Shown: positions 26,867 to 35,885 of the stretch, piece by piece
Numbering within the stretch: position 1 is the stretch's first letter
Layout of the letters: every line of letters begins with the position of its first letter
NCBI RefSeq assembly: GCF_900105065.1
Contig: NZ_LT629749.1
Span: 2,976,001-3,040,000 of the forward strand
Length of the DNA: 64,000 nt
Source: Friedmanniella luteola
Lineage (GTDB): Bacteria; Actinomycetota; Actinomycetes; Propionibacteriales; Propionibacteriaceae
Direction of reading: 5' to 3'
Notes under the pieces: generated by a model
Databases searched by the model: none
Told to the model about the DNA's origin: nothing
Seen by the model: only the letters and a program-made list of their open reading frames with translations
Translations under genes and position numbers: made by a program

Positions 26867-27421
26867 CCGCAAACTCGTGGCGAAAGGCTGTCCAGATTGC
26901 CGTCGGCGGAATAGAGCCCAGGTGAACTGCTGCGTCGTTCCCCAAGGGGTGGCGTGGTCTTCCTGCTCGGCGTGTTCGAGAACGAATCCGTCAGTCCAAA
27001 CACGGTTGAGCCCGGCAGGGTCGTAGCGGGCGGTGGGGAGTCCCGAACAGGTGGTGGGCCCCTGCGGTTCGAAACTTCCGAGCACTAAGGCCCCGCCGGG
27101 GCGGAGGGATCGGGCCACCAGCGTGGTGCAGCGGAGCCGAGCGGCCGGGTCGACCAGGAAGTGGAAGACAGCCCGGTCGTGCCAGACGTCGAACGTCCGT
27201 GTCGGCTCCCAGTCCAACAGGTCGGCCCGGATCAGCCGTACCGGGGAGTTCTCGGGCAGGCGGTCGCGGACCCGGGCTAGCGACGCCTCCGATATATCGA
27301 CCACGGTCACGTCGGCATAGCTTGCCTCTAGAAGGCGGTCCACCAGCTGCGATGCACCGCCGCCGGCGTCGAGGACTGCCCAGGGCCAGCCGTCATCCGG
27401 ATGCTCGACGAAGGCCAGGAC
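26807..27421 (-). pseudogene. class I SAM-dependent methyltransferase, N-terminus lost
   Basis: From 27420 leftward the minus strand encodes a normal methyltransferase core: AVLDAGGGASQLVDRLLEA (SAM-binding motif I), VTVVDISEASLARVRDRL, LIRADLLDWEP, VWHDRAVFHFLVDP, RSLRPGGALVLGSF and GLPTARYDPAGLNRVW. Upstream of AFVEHPDDGWPW the frame turns into Glu/Gly-rich antisense of a different gene, so the first ~30 residues are missing. The C-terminal 30 residues run over the end of the neighbouring gene and look non-native. Confidence 0.7.
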
Positions 27422-27580
27422 TGCGATGCCGTCGTCACCCAGCCCGCCGCCGTCAGCCGCGCCCTCGACCGGGCGGGCTTCGCCATCATCGCCACCGGCC
27501 TCAAACAGTGCCTCGCCGAAGACGGCGCCGAAAGCCTCGACACCCAGAAGATGGAGAAGCTCTTCCTCTCCCTCGCCTGA
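27392..27580 (+). pseudogene. C-terminal remnant of a CsoR/FrmR-type (DUF156) metal-sensing repressor
   Basis: The plus strand reads VIRMLDEGQDCDAVVTQ, then AAVSRALDRAGFAIIATGLK and QCLAEDGAE, ending KLFLSLA. This matches helix 2 to the end of a DUF156 repressor. Helix 1, with the DNA-contacting Arg-rich segment, is absent. The remnant begins where the methyltransferase remnant ends, so one recombination event probably truncated both. The cysteine pair typical of the family is retained. Confidence 0.65.
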
Positions 27581-27642
27581 ACCGCTGCCGCCGCGGCCGA
27601 ACAACGGGAGCATCGTCCGGCAGCTGGTTCATGTGAGAGAAT

Positions 27643-27666
27643 CTTCGTATGCTTGAAGATACGAAG
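27643..27666. promoter_or_regulatory. inverted repeat overlapping the ArsR start codon, probable operator
   Basis: CTTCGTAT and ATACGAAG form a perfect 8-base inverted repeat with an 8-base spacer. The ATG of the ArsR gene lies inside it. ArsR/SmtB repressors bind imperfect inverted repeats at their own promoters, so autoregulation is likely. No ribosome site precedes the ATG, which suggests a leaderless or very short 5' end. Confidence 0.65.
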
Positions 27667-28029
27667 AGTAGAACGCTGTCGGAGGTGAGTGAGCGGACCG
27701 ACGAGCAGATCGTGGAGCTGGCTGTTGAGGTGTTCACCATGCTGGCCGATGCCACCCGCGTCCGCATCGTGCTGGCACTCCAGGACGGCGAGCTCTCGGT
27801 GAACACCCTCGCCGAGCTGGTGGGCAAGTCACCGACGGCGGTGTCGCAGCACCTGGCCAAGCTGCGGCTGGCGCGTATCGTCGCCACCCGCCACGAGGCC
27901 AATCGCGTCTACTACCGGCTGGCCAACGAGCACGCTCGCCGACTTGTCGCCGACGCCATCGACCAGGCCGAGCACTCCGTTGATGACCACCCCGGTCATC
28001 ACCGACGCACCATCAACGGGGGCGGCTGA
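27649..28029 (+). CDS. ArsR/SmtB-family metal-responsive repressor
   Basis: A 126-residue winged-helix repressor. The recognition region is ELVGKSPTAVSQHLAKLRLA, followed by the wing RIVATRHEANRVYYRL. The C-terminal helix carries a likely metal site, DAIDQAEHSVDDHPGHH, with Asp and several His, as in the alpha-5 site of SmtB/KmtR-type sensors of zinc, nickel or cobalt. The cation exporter follows one base after its stop. Metal binding should release the operator and induce export. Confidence 0.88.
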   Translation: MLEDTKSRTLSEVSERTDEQIVELAVEVFTMLADATRVRIVLALQDGELSVNTLAELVGKSPTAVSQHLAKLRLARIVATRHEANRVYYRLANEHARRLVADAIDQAEHSVDDHPGHHRRTINGGG

Positions 28030-28030
28030 C

Positions 28031-29089
28031 GTGACTGCCCCCCACCACGAGCACCCGCATCCTCACCAGCACTCCCACTCCGACGAACCGCACACCCATG
28101 GCCACGACCACGGACACGAGCACGGGCACGAGCACCCGGCGGGGGTTAAGGGGTTCTTCTACGGCCTGTTCGTCCCGCACAGCCACGACTCGGCTGACTC
28201 GATCGACGACGCCCTGGAGGCCAGCGAGGCCGGCATCCGGGCGGTCAAGCTGAGCCTGCTCGGGCTCGGGGTGACCGCGGTTCTGCAGCTGATCGTCGTC
28301 GTGATCAGCGGCTCGGTGGCGCTGCTGGCCGACACCATTCACAACGCCTCCGATGCACTGACGGCGGTGCCGTTGTGGATCGCGTTCGTCCTCGGGCGGC
28401 GGGCTGCGTCGCGCCGCTACACCTACGGCTACGGGCGGGTCGAGGACCTGGCGGGGCTGTTCATCGTGGCCATGATCGCCCTGTCCGCTGTGGTCGCCGG
28501 CTACGAAGCGGTGCGACGGTTCGTGGAGCCGCAGCCGGTCACCAACCTCGGCTGGGTCCTCGCGGCCGGCCTGGTCGGTTTCGCTGGGAACGAGCTGGTC
28601 GCGGTCTACCGGATCCGGGTCGGTCGACAGATCGGGTCGGCCGCCCTGGTGGTCGATGGCGTGCACGCCCGCACTGACGGGTTCACATCGCTGGCGGTGG
28701 TGCTCGGGGTGATCGGCATCTGGTTGGGCTTCCCGCTCGCGGACCCGCTCGTCGCGCTGGCCATCAGCGTCGCCATCTTCGTCTTGCTGTGGGGCACGGC
28801 CCGTGACATCGGCCGCCGCCTCCTCGACGGCGTCGACCCCGCCCTGGTCCGCACAGCCGAAGACACGGTAGCTGCAATCCCCGAGATCGCCGGCGTCAAC
28901 GCCATGAGGATCCGCTGGATCGGGCACCGGCTCGACATCGAAGCGACCGTGACCACCGACCCAGCGATGCCGGTCGGGCGCTTCCACGAGCTCGAGCACG
29001 ACCTGACCGACGCACTCCACCAACGGCTGCCCAGTGTGCACAGCGTCCGGCTCGTCCCAGCTTCACACCTGCACAACGCCCATCAGTAG
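28031..29089 (+). CDS. cation diffusion facilitator metal exporter with a His-rich N-terminus
   Basis: A protein of about 352 residues. The N-terminus is a His-rich metal-loading tail (HGHDHGHEHGHEH). Six membrane helices follow, with CDF motifs: GSVALLADTIHNASDALTA carries the Asp and His/Asn of the transport site in helix II, and VVDGVHARTDGFTSLAVV carries the helix V His/Asp pair. The C-terminal cytoplasmic domain (GVNAMRIRWIGHRLDIEATV) is the ferredoxin-like dimerisation fold. The GTG at 28031 is preferred because a GGGGGCGG site precedes it and it follows the repressor stop at once. Likely substrates are Zn, Co or Ni. Confidence 0.9.
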   Translation: MTAPHHEHPHPHQHSHSDEPHTHGHDHGHEHGHEHPAGVKGFFYGLFVPHSHDSADSIDDALEASEAGIRAVKLSLLGLGVTAVLQLIVVVISGSVALLADTIHNASDALTAVPLWIAFVLGRRAASRRYTYGYGRVEDLAGLFIVAMIALSAVVAGYEAVRRFVEPQPVTNLGWVLAAGLVGFAGNELVAVYRIRVGRQIGSAALVVDGVHARTDGFTSLAVVLGVIGIWLGFPLADPLVALAISVAIFVLLWGTARDIGRRLLDGVDPALVRTAEDTVAAIPEIAGVNAMRIRWIGHRLDIEATVTTDPAMPVGRFHELEHDLTDALHQRLPSVHSVRLVPASHLHNAHQ

Positions 29090-29193
29090 CGCGGCGGCCG
29101 CACCCAGCAGGTCGACGCTGCCGCGAACGCACCCGCTGGTCACCGCCGGTCCACTCCGCGTGCGCAAGGCTGCCGGCAAGCGTCCTCCACGGC

Positions 29194-29898
29194 TTAACCG
29201 GTGCGGTGGCCGAAGACGATGACGTTGCTGAGGTAGGAGTCGACGGGGTCGTACGGGCCGCCGCAGGTGACGAGGCGGATCTCGGGGCGGTCGAAGTCGC
29301 CGTAGTAGACCTCATCGGTGGGGAAGTCGTCCTTGGGGTGGACGGCGACCTTGTCGACGGTGAAGGTGACCCGGGTCTTGTCCTTCCGGGTGACGTGGAT
29401 CTTGTCGCCCTTCTCGACCGCGCCGAGCTGGTAGAAGACCCCCGGGCCGGTCTTGCTGTCGACGTGCGCGCCGAGGACGGCGGGTCCGAGCTGGCCGGGG
29501 GTGGGGCCGTCGGCGTACAGGCCGACCTCGTCGGCGCTGCCCGGCACGTCGAGGGTGCCGTCCTTCGCGACTTCGAGGTCGACGAAGCTGGTGGAGCGGA
29601 TGCCGACCGCCGGGATGTCGAGGACGGTCGGTGCCGAAGCGGGCAGGAAGGCGCCGATCGTGGTCCTCGGCTCCGCGGGCGAGGCAGACGTGGTCGGCTT
29701 CGGAGGCGCGCTGCTCGCGGCCACCGACGGCGTCGGCACGGAGGTGGTGCTGGCCCTGGGCGCGGGTTGTGCGGTGGCGGGTTGGGGCGGGCCGTCGCGT
29801 CCCTGCAGCCCTAGCGTCAGGACGACGACCCCGACGAGGATGAGGACGACGGTGGCCGCCGCAGCAACGAGACCGCTGCGACGACCCCCGTCAGCCAT
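29194..29898 (-). CDS. class F sortase
   Basis: A 234-residue exported transpeptidase. An N-terminal anchor (GLVAAAATVVLILVGVVVL) is followed by a Thr/Pro/Ser-rich linker and the sortase barrel from about residue 90. The catalytic His is in AVLGAHVDSKTGPGVF and the catalytic Cys in IRLVTCGGPYDP; an Arg near the C-terminus (VFGHRTG) may be the third residue. Sortases join surface proteins to the wall or to each other. The gene just upstream encodes a possible substrate, 12 bases away on the same strand. Confidence 0.9.
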   Translation of the reverse strand: MADGGRRSGLVAAAATVVLILVGVVVLTLGLQGRDGPPQPATAQPAPRASTTSVPTPSVAASSAPPKPTTSASPAEPRTTIGAFLPASAPTVLDIPAVGIRSTSFVDLEVAKDGTLDVPGSADEVGLYADGPTPGQLGPAVLGAHVDSKTGPGVFYQLGAVEKGDKIHVTRKDKTRVTFTVDKVAVHPKDDFPTDEVYYGDFDRPEIRLVTCGGPYDPVDSYLSNVIVFGHRTG

Positions 29899-29910
29899 GA
29901 CGTCCGACCC

Positions 29911-30654
29911 TCAGGCCTGGGTGCGGAACCGGCGGACCGCGACGAACCCGCTGCCGGCAGCGGCCAGGAGAGCGCCACCACCGAGGGCGAGCATCGTGGT
30001 GTTCGGTCCGGCGGCGGTCGCGCCACCCCCGGTGGCCATGCCGCCGTTCGGGGCGCTGCTCAGCACCCCGCACAGGACCGGGTCGGTGGCCTCGGTCGGC
30101 AGGTCGGGGTTCAGGTCGCTCTTGGTGTCCCCGCTGTACTTGCCGTCGCCGTCGTAGTCGACGCCGTGGATGACCACCGCCGACTCACCGGACAGGATGT
30201 CGTCAGCGACGTCCTTCGACACCTTGATGCTGCCGCGCTCGTAGCTGATCTCGCCGCCCTTCGCGGTGTCGAACCGGTCGACCGCGAGGCCGCTGTCCGG
30301 GCTGGTGTCGCCGGTCTCGGTGAGGGAGACCACGATCTCCCCGTAGGCCGGCACGCCCTCGCTGGTGTTGAGGTGGCCGTCGTCGTTGGTGTCATCGCCG
30401 AGGGTCGGGCACTCGTGCCGTGCTTCCTCGCCGTAGTGGATGTGGGCTGCGTGCGGCTGGTCGGCCAGCAGCCCCATGGCCGCCATGGTGACCGCGAGCG
30501 TCGTGCCGTCGACCTTCACCATGGCTGTGCCACTGCCATCGACCCCGTTGCCCTCGATCGCCTTCAGGTTCGCGTGCACGCTGCCCGTCGCCGCCAGCGC
30601 GGGACCAGCCCCGAACGCCACCAGTGCCGCCGCCCCACACGCCACCCCAGCCAT
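29911..30654 (-). CDS. CHRD-domain surface protein with C-terminal membrane anchor (start region carries an amber codon)
   Basis: A 247-residue exported protein. After a signal sequence ending ALAATGSV comes a CHRD-like beta domain (TTLAVTMAAMGLLADQPHAA, HIHYGEEARHECPTLGDD). A Gly-rich ATGGGAT stretch, a membrane helix and a VRRFRTQA tail resemble a cell-wall sorting signal. The best ribosome site (GAGGAAAG) serves an ATG at 30672, but its fifth codon is TAG; the frame only reopens at the ATG at 30654. Starting there removes the positive charges a signal peptide needs. It may be a recent loss-of-function allele. It pairs with the sortase gene. Confidence 0.7.
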   Translation of the reverse strand: MAGVACGAAALVAFGAGPALAATGSVHANLKAIEGNGVDGSGTAMVKVDGTTLAVTMAAMGLLADQPHAAHIHYGEEARHECPTLGDDTNDDGHLNTSEGVPAYGEIVVSLTETGDTSPDSGLAVDRFDTAKGGEISYERGSIKVSKDVADDILSGESAVVIHGVDYDGDGKYSGDTKSDLNPDLPTEATDPVLCGVLSSAPNGGMATGGGATAAGPNTTMLALGGGALLAAAGSGFVAVRRFRTQA

Positions 30655-30880
30655 TCTCTAAACGTTCCGCATCTTTCCTCCTCGAAAGAGTGGAGGCTCC
30701 GGCGTTGCACCCGGATGGTCCGAGTCACGGCCCCACCGTGCTGAGTTCGACACCGATGACGGCAAGGTTTGGGTGGCGCGATCTTTCTATTCGAATGGGC
30801 CCTTTGGTGGCTAGGGCTGTGGAGGACGCGAGACAGCCGATGACCTTGGTGTCCTGACGTTTTCCTGGGAGAGTTGGCCG

Positions 30881-31012
30881 ATGGAGCTCTCGGACCACAC
30901 CGACCCGACACTGGCCAGAGTTGTGGTGACTGCCCTAGTCACAGCGGTTGTGTTGTGCTTGGTGGTCTTGCTACTGCTTACTGCGCTGAGCGACCACGTC
31001 GTCCACAACTAG
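30881..31012 (+). CDS. small single-helix membrane protein, 43 residues
   Basis: A short frame, MELSDHTDPTLARVVVTALV followed by a run of hydrophobic residues and ending LSDHVVHN. One membrane helix spans residues 13-35. A GGGAGAG site lies about 9 bases upstream of the ATG. It sits in the gap between the CHRD gene and copA, ending 20 bases from the copA stop on the opposite strand. His and Asp on both sides of the helix could touch metal ions, but this is speculation. Confidence 0.5.
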   Translation: MELSDHTDPTLARVVVTALVTAVVLCLVVLLLLTALSDHVVHN

Positions 31013-31032
31013 GTACCCCGCCCTTCCTGGGC

Positions 31033-33315
31033 TCACTTGCGTGCGTTGAGGGGTCGGAAGCGGCGGAGCCTCAGGCTGTTGGAGACGACGAAGACCGAGG
31101 AGAAGGCCATCGCGGCGCCGGCGAGCATCGGGTTGAGCAGGCCGGCAGCAGCCAGCGGCAGGGCGGCGACGTTGTAGGCAAACGCCCAGAACAGGTTGCC
31201 CTTGATCGTGCTCAGAGTGCGGCGGGCGAGCCGGATGGCGTCGGCCGCAGCGCGGAGGTCACCGCGGACGAGGGTGAGGTCGCTGGCCTCGATGGCCACG
31301 TCAGTGCCGGTGCCCATGGCCAGGCCGAGGTCGGCTTGGGCAAGGGCGGCGGCGTCGTTGACGCCGTCGCCGACCATGGCCACCACCTTGCCCTCGGCCT
31401 GCAACCGAGAGACGACGTCGACCTTGTCCTGAGGCAGGACCTCGGCAATGACCTCCTCGATGCCGACCTGGCTAGCCACGGTGCGGGCAACGGTGGCGTT
31501 GTCACCGGTGAGCAGGATCGGGGTCAGGCCGAGCCGGCGCAACTGCTGGACGGCTTCAGCCGAGGTGGGCTTGACCGCGTCGGCAACGACGAGGACCCCG
31601 CGGGCTCGTCCGTTCCAGCCAACCGTCACCGCGGTCCGGCCGTCGACCGATGCAGCAGCAACAGCTCGATCGAGGTCTTCGGGCCATAGCTGTTCCTCGT
31701 CGTTGACGAAGCTACGGCGCCCGACCTTGACCGTGCGGCCCTCGACCCGACCCTGCACGCCCTGGCCGGCCACGTTGGCGAACTCGGTGACGGCGGGCAG
31801 TGCTCCGGTGCGCTCGGTGGCACCGGCGGCGATGGCACGGGCAATCGGGTGTTCGGAGGCGTCCTCGACCGCGCCGGCGAGCCGGGCGATCTGGTCGGGG
31901 TCCTCGCCGGGGGCGGCGATGACGTCGAGCAGGGTCATCTGGCCGGTGGTGACGGTGCCGGTCTTGTCCAGCAGGACCGTGTCGACCCGACGGGTGGACT
32001 CGAGCACCTCGGGGCCCTTGATGAGGATGCCGAGCTGGGCGCCGCGCCCGGTGCCGACCATCAGGGCCGTGGGTGTGGCGAGGCCGAGGGCGCAGGGGCA
32101 GGCGATGATCAGGACGGCAACGGCGGCGGTGAACGCCGGCGAGAGGCCGGCGCCGGTCCCAATCCAGAATCCGAGGGTGGCCATGGCGAGGGCGATGACG
32201 ATGGGGACGAAGATCCCCGAGATGCGGTCGGCAAGCCGCTGCACCTGAGCCTTGCCGTTCTGGGCGTCCTCGACGAGCCGAGCCATCTGGGCCAGCTGGG
32301 TGTCAGCGCCGACTCGGGTCGCAGCGACAGTGATCCGGCCACCGGCGTTGACCGTGCCTCCAATAACACTGTCACCAGGCACGACCTCGACAGGGACGGA
32401 CTCCCCGGTGAGCATCGCGGCGTCGACGGCGGACACCCCGTCCTCGACGGTGCCGTCGGTGGCGATCTTCTCTCCCGGACGGACAACGAACCGGTCACCC
32501 ACGACCAGCTGAGCGGTCGGGATCCGCTGCTCGCGGCCGGCGCGCAGCACCGACACCTCCTTGGCGCCGAGCTCCAGCAGAGCGCGCAGCGCGGCGCCGG
32601 CTTGGCGCTTGGACCGGGCCTCGAAGTAGCGGCCGGCGAGCAGGAAGGTGGTGACGCCGGTGGCGGCTTCGAGGTAGATGTTCCCGGCGCCGTCGCTGCG
32701 GCTGATGGTCAGCTCGAACGGGTGCGTCATGCCGGGGGTCCCGGCGGTGCCGAGGAACAGCGCATACAACGACCACCCCAGGGCTGCCAGGGTGCCGAGG
32801 GAGATGAGGGTGTCCATGGTGGTGGCGCCGTGCCGAAGGTTCGTCCACGCAGCCTTGTGGAACGGCCAGGCTCCCCACGCAACGACCGGCGCCGCCAGGG
32901 TGAGAGAGAGCCACTGCCAGTAAGTGAACTGCCACGCCGGCACCATCGCCATCGCGATCACCGGCACGGTCAGCACGGCCGAGATGACCAGCCGCTGCCG
33001 CAACGCCCGGGTCGCGTCATCCTTCGTCGGAGCCTCAACGTCGGTGTCGTCGGAGGGCGGGGCCGGGAGGGTGGCGGTGTAGCCGGCCTTCTCCACGGTG
33101 GCCACCAACTCGTCGGGGCTCACCGTGTCGGGGAAGCTGACGCGGGCCTTCTCGGTGGAGTAGTTGACCGTCGCGGTGACGCCTTCGAGCTTGTTTAGCC
33201 GCTTCTCGATCCGGGCCGCGCAGGAGGCACAGGTCATGCCGCCGATCTCGAGCTCGACCAGCCCGGTCCCGTCCAGGACGAGCTGTTGCTTGGTTGTCGT
33301 GCTGCTGGAGCTCAT
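31033..33315 (-). CDS. copA: copper-exporting P1B-type ATPase CopA
   Basis: A 760-residue P-type ATPase that pumps Cu(I) out of the cytoplasm. It has one N-terminal heavy-metal domain with [14 protein letters not shown], eight membrane helices, the copper-selective [13 protein letters not shown] in helix 6, the phosphorylated Asp in [21 protein letters not shown], and the hinge [14 protein letters not shown]. All are intact. The ATG at 33315 has a strong GGGAGGGG site. It is last in the minus-strand set csoR - copZ - secreted protein - copA, and the CopZ-like chaperone should deliver Cu(I) to it. Confidence 0.96.
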   Translation of the reverse strand: MSSSSTTTKQQLVLDGTGLVELEIGGMTCASCAARIEKRLNKLEGVTATVNYSTEKARVSFPDTVSPDELVATVEKAGYTATLPAPPSDDTDVEAPTKDDATRALRQRLVISAVLTVPVIAMAMVPAWQFTYWQWLSLTLAAPVVAWGAWPFHKAAWTNLRHGATTMDTLISLGTLAALGWSLYALFLGTAGTPGMTHPFELTISRSDGAGNIYLEAATGVTTFLLAGRYFEARSKRQAGAALRALLELGAKEVSVLRAGREQRIPTAQLVVGDRFVVRPGEKIATDGTVEDGVSAVDAAMLTGESVPVEVVPGDSVIGGTVNAGGRITVAATRVGADTQLAQMARLVEDAQNGKAQVQRLADRISGIFVPIVIALAMATLGFWIGTGAGLSPAFTAAVAVLIIACPCALGLATPTALMVGTGRGAQLGILIKGPEVLESTRRVDTVLLDKTGTVTTGQMTLLDVIAAPGEDPDQIARLAGAVEDASEHPIARAIAAGATERTGALPAVTEFANVAGQGVQGRVEGRTVKVGRRSFVNDEEQLWPEDLDRAVAAASVDGRTAVTVGWNGRARGVLVVADAVKPTSAEAVQQLRRLGLTPILLTGDNATVARTVASQVGIEEVIAEVLPQDKVDVVSRLQAEGKVVAMVGDGVNDAAALAQADLGLAMGTGTDVAIEASDLTLVRGDLRAAADAIRLARRTLSTIKGNLFWAFAYNVAALPLAAAGLLNPMLAGAAMAFSSVFVVSNSLRLRRFRPLNARK

Positions 33316-33383
33316 CGCCCCTCCCTCGTCGTGCTTGGTCTGTGCTGTCTTGCGCGGGACTGGTGCGCGCTGCTGGTCGGCGG

Positions 33384-34382
33384 TCATCCGCCGTGGCCGT
33401 CGCCATGGCCGTCTTCAGGCTCCGCAGGGGAGGCCGACGGTTCTGCTGGCTGTGCCGGTGACGCGCTGGCCGCTGGTTCCGACGGGCGGTCGGTCGGGCC
33501 GGCGGTGACGGTGAAGGCCGCGGTGCGGACTTCGTCGCGGTGCCGGAAGTCGAGGAAGAGCCGGTAGTCACCAGCGCTGGGGACGGTCGCGTAGAAGGTG
33601 ATGGCGGGGCCGGGCTGGGTCTGGCCGTCGCTGGGAGTGCCGGCGGGATGGACGTGCAGGTAGGCGAGGTCACGGTCGCGGAGTGCGACCAGGTGGCCGT
33701 AGGCCTCGAGGTAGGGCTGCAGGTCGGTGACCGGCTGGCCGTCCTTGCTGACAGACAGCGTCAGCTCGGCTTCCCGGCCAGGTTCGAGGGCTCCGTCAAG
33801 GGTGACGGTGTAGCCGTCGACCTCCGCGGTCCGGCTGGTGGTCGGCAGCGGCTGCGGCTGGAAGTCCCCCGCCACCGACAGGTCGGCGCCCAGAGTGAGG
33901 TTGTCGTCGCGGTCGGCGGGGGTGAAGTCGGCGAAGAGCCGGTAGGCACCGGCGTTGGACAGGTCGAGCGGGACACTCCAGGTCCCGGCGGCGTCGAGCT
34001 GCGGGTGGACGTGCTGGAAGTCGGCGAGGTCGCGGCGGACCACGATCAGGTGCAGGTCCTTGCCGTGCGCGGTGGTGTACCGGGTGACCGGTTGGTTGTC
34101 CGGGCCGAGGATCTGGAAGTGGACCGGCGCCTTCGCGGTGGCGGACAGCTCACGATGGGCCAGGTCGAAGGTGTAGCCGCCCTGGGACACCATCAGCCCA
34201 CCCGGAAGGTCCTCGGTGGCTTGCTCGGTGGTGCCGGTGTCGGCGTGGCCGGCGTTATGTCCCGCTGGTTCGTCAGCGCTGGTCGTGCCGACTGGTCCGG
34301 TCAGGGTGCCGATGCCGATCGCGGCGGCAAAGACAGCTGCCAGGCCGCCGACGAAGGCAGCGACTCGGGTGGGGGTGTTCAT
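33384..34382 (-). CDS. secreted or membrane-anchored copper-island protein, two beta-type domains
   Basis: A 332-residue exported protein. A signal anchor ([20 protein letters not shown]) and a His-containing linker ([10 protein letters not shown]) precede two similar beta domains. Both repeat the pattern of a His-Val-His motif ([34 protein letters not shown]) followed by [10 protein letters not shown] or [10 protein letters not shown]. The tail is Pro/Ala/Ser-rich and ends [10 protein letters not shown]. The paired His motifs suggest periplasmic-side copper binding. It is common next to copA in actinobacteria. I know no biochemical function. Confidence 0.7.
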   Translation of the reverse strand: MNTPTRVAAFVGGLAAVFAAAIGIGTLTGPVGTTSADEPAGHNAGHADTGTTEQATEDLPGGLMVSQGGYTFDLAHRELSATAKAPVHFQILGPDNQPVTRYTTAHGKDLHLIVVRRDLADFQHVHPQLDAAGTWSVPLDLSNAGAYRLFADFTPADRDDNLTLGADLSVAGDFQPQPLPTTSRTAEVDGYTVTLDGALEPGREAELTLSVSKDGQPVTDLQPYLEAYGHLVALRDRDLAYLHVHPAGTPSDGQTQPGPAITFYATVPSAGDYRLFLDFRHRDEVRTAAFTVTAGPTDRPSEPAASASPAQPAEPSASPAEPEDGHGDGHGG

Positions 34383-34407
34383 GGGTGTGCTCCTACGTCG
34401 GGGTGGG

Positions 34408-34436
34408 GTGACCGCCCGCGGGTGGCGGGCGGTCAC
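34408..34436 (-). terminator. perfect 12-bp hairpin downstream of copZ
   Basis: GTGACCGCCCGC and GCGGGCGGTCAC pair perfectly around a 5-base loop, 11 bases after the copZ stop. There is no T-run. It probably attenuates or stabilises the copZ message before the downstream genes. Confidence 0.6.
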
Positions 34437-34447
34437 ACCCGTTCAGC

Positions 34448-34660
34448 TCAGCGGCTGACCAGCTCGTAGCCGGCCTCGTCGACCGCCGCCTTGACAGCGG
34501 TCTCCTCGACCGGGGCCTCGCTGGTGATGGTGACGGCCCCGGAGGCGAGGTCGACCTGGACGTCGGTGACACCGGAGATGTTGGTGACCTCCTCGGTGAC
34601 GGCGCTGACGCAGTGGCCGCAGGTCATGCCGGAGACGGTGTAGGTGGCGGTGGAGCTCAT
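34448..34660 (-). CDS. copZ: CopZ-like copper chaperone (HMA domain)
   Basis: A 70-residue single heavy-metal-associated domain with the GMTCGHCVSAV motif (C14 and C17) and the expected beta-alpha-beta pattern ending KAAVDEAGYELV. It binds Cu(I) through the two cysteines and passes it to CopA or to the CsoR repressor. It is encoded 55 bases downstream of csoR. Confidence 0.93.
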   Translation of the reverse strand: MSSTATYTVSGMTCGHCVSAVTEEVTNISGVTDVQVDLASGAVTITSEAPVEETAVKAAVDEAGYELVSR

Positions 34661-34715
34661 GACGGTGTGCCTTCCTCTAGTGATGTGACTGAGCTGGACT
34701 CAGTAGTAGGAACAG

Positions 34716-35015
34716 TCAGGACCGGACGAGGCGTGCAATGGCGTCGGAGGCTTCCTTCAGCTTCGCCTCGGCTTCCGGGCCGCCCGCGGCGACCGCATCG
34801 AGCACGCAGTGGTGCAGGTGGTCGTTCAGCAGGCCGAGGGAGACCGACTGCAGCGCGCTGGTCATGGCCGAGACCTGGGTGAGGATGTCGATGCAGTACT
34901 TCTCCTCCTCCACCATCCGTTGAAGGCCACGGGCCTGGCCCTCGATCCGGCGGAGCCGCTTGAGGTAGTCGTCCTGGTTGGAGATGTAGCCGTGCGGGCC
35001 GCTGTGCTCATCCAT
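34716..35015 (-). CDS. csoR: CsoR copper-sensing repressor
   Basis: A 99-residue DUF156 protein with the full Cu(I) site C41, H66 and C70 (KYCIDIL and DHLHHC) and the helix 1 basic patch YLKRLRRIEGQARGL that contacts DNA. The fingerprint equals that of mycobacterial CsoR shifted by five residues. Copper binding releases the operator. A matching operator lies about 80 bases upstream of its start, and two more lie at the 35.2-kb and 38.4-kb promoters, so it should control both strands of the island. Confidence 0.95.
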   Translation of the reverse strand: MDEHSGPHGYISNQDDYLKRLRRIEGQARGLQRMVEEEKYCIDILTQVSAMTSALQSVSLGLLNDHLHHCVLDAVAAGGPEAEAKLKEASDAIARLVRS

Positions 35016-35094
35016 CGCTGTGTTCTCTCCTTCAGTCCGACACCCTGCTCAGGTGATCCGGCCGTCGCGTCCTCGTCCTGCCGACACACTACCC

Positions 35095-35112
35095 GTACCC
35101 CCCTCGGGTATC
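35095..35112. promoter_or_regulatory. CsoR operator 1 (csoR promoter)
   Basis: GTACCCCCCTCGGGTATC is a pseudo-palindrome of the CsoR type (TACCC-N-GGGTA). It lies upstream of csoR, consistent with autoregulation. Confidence 0.8.
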
Positions 35113-35177
35113 AAGAGGACCAAGGGAGATCCTGGGTAGGACGCGTTCACCAACCGGCAGGCTCGCCTGGGGCTCCA

Positions 35178-35194
35178 ATACCCCCCTGGGGTGT
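35178..35194. promoter_or_regulatory. CsoR operator 2
   Basis: ATACCCCCCTGGGGTGT matches the same pattern and lies about 50 bases upstream of the DUF6153-type gene. The 65 bases between operators 1 and 2 hold the two divergent promoters. Confidence 0.8.
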
Positions 35195-35243
35195 AGTTGG
35201 TACAGTTGAGCAGGCGATACGGCAGAGTTGAGATGAGGTGGGG

Positions 35244-35759
35244 ATGCAGCGGACGGGGACTGGACCCCTCTTGGGCTTCTTGCGGCAGGCGCGCAGGAGC
35301 TGGCTCCGCCAGCTCCTACTCGGTCTGAGTCTGGTTGTACTGACGCTGGGCATCGTTGGCATGCACCAGCTGTCGGTCGGCCACGATGTCGCAACTGGCC
35401 AGGCCAGCCGCCACGCTCACACCGAGACAGCTGCCTCCGGTCCTGTCGAGGCCGCCCCTCATGGCCATGGGTCTACCGAGGTTGCCCTAGCTGACTTGCA
35501 CCTGGCCGCTTCTGCCGCAACCGGTGGGGTTGGTGCTGGCAACGAGGGCTGCACGACCTGTGATGACCACGAGATGGCGTTCGGGTCCTGCCTGCTAGCT
35601 CTGACGCTTCTCGTGTTCAGTTGGTTCTTGCGTCCCCCGCGGCTGCGCCACCTTCCACCCTTCCTACTTCCCCGCCTGGCGCCGGCGATGATCCGGCCAA
35701 CCCTCAGTCGGCTGGTTCCTTCACTCTCCTTGACGGAGTTGTCGCTGCGGCGAACGTGA
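35244..35759 (+). CDS. DUF6153-like membrane protein of the copper regulon
   Basis: A protein of about 171 residues. It has an N-terminal helix (LLLGLSLVVLTLGIVGMHQL), a His-rich outer loop (HDVATGQASRHAHTE and EAAPHGHGSTE), a GCTTCDDHEMAF motif with two cysteines, a second helix (LLALTLLVFSWFL) and a basic tail. The Cys-x-x-Cys-Asp-Asp-His set and His runs suggest metal handling. The ATG at 35244 is preferred; a GTG two codons earlier is also possible. A CsoR operator precedes it. Confidence 0.65.
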   Translation: MQRTGTGPLLGFLRQARRSWLRQLLLGLSLVVLTLGIVGMHQLSVGHDVATGQASRHAHTETAASGPVEAAPHGHGSTEVALADLHLAASAATGGVGAGNEGCTTCDDHEMAFGSCLLALTLLVFSWFLRPPRLRHLPPFLLPRLAPAMIRPTLSRLVPSLSLTELSLRRT

Positions 35760-35885
35760 TCAGACCTGTGTAGTTGACGACCCTCTGACCACCCTCAGAC
35801 CTGCTAGACCCGCGAAGGCAGGTCTCGGGGATCGGTCAAAACTCGTATGTCCCACACAGACCCTGCACGGAAGAAGAGACCTCTG

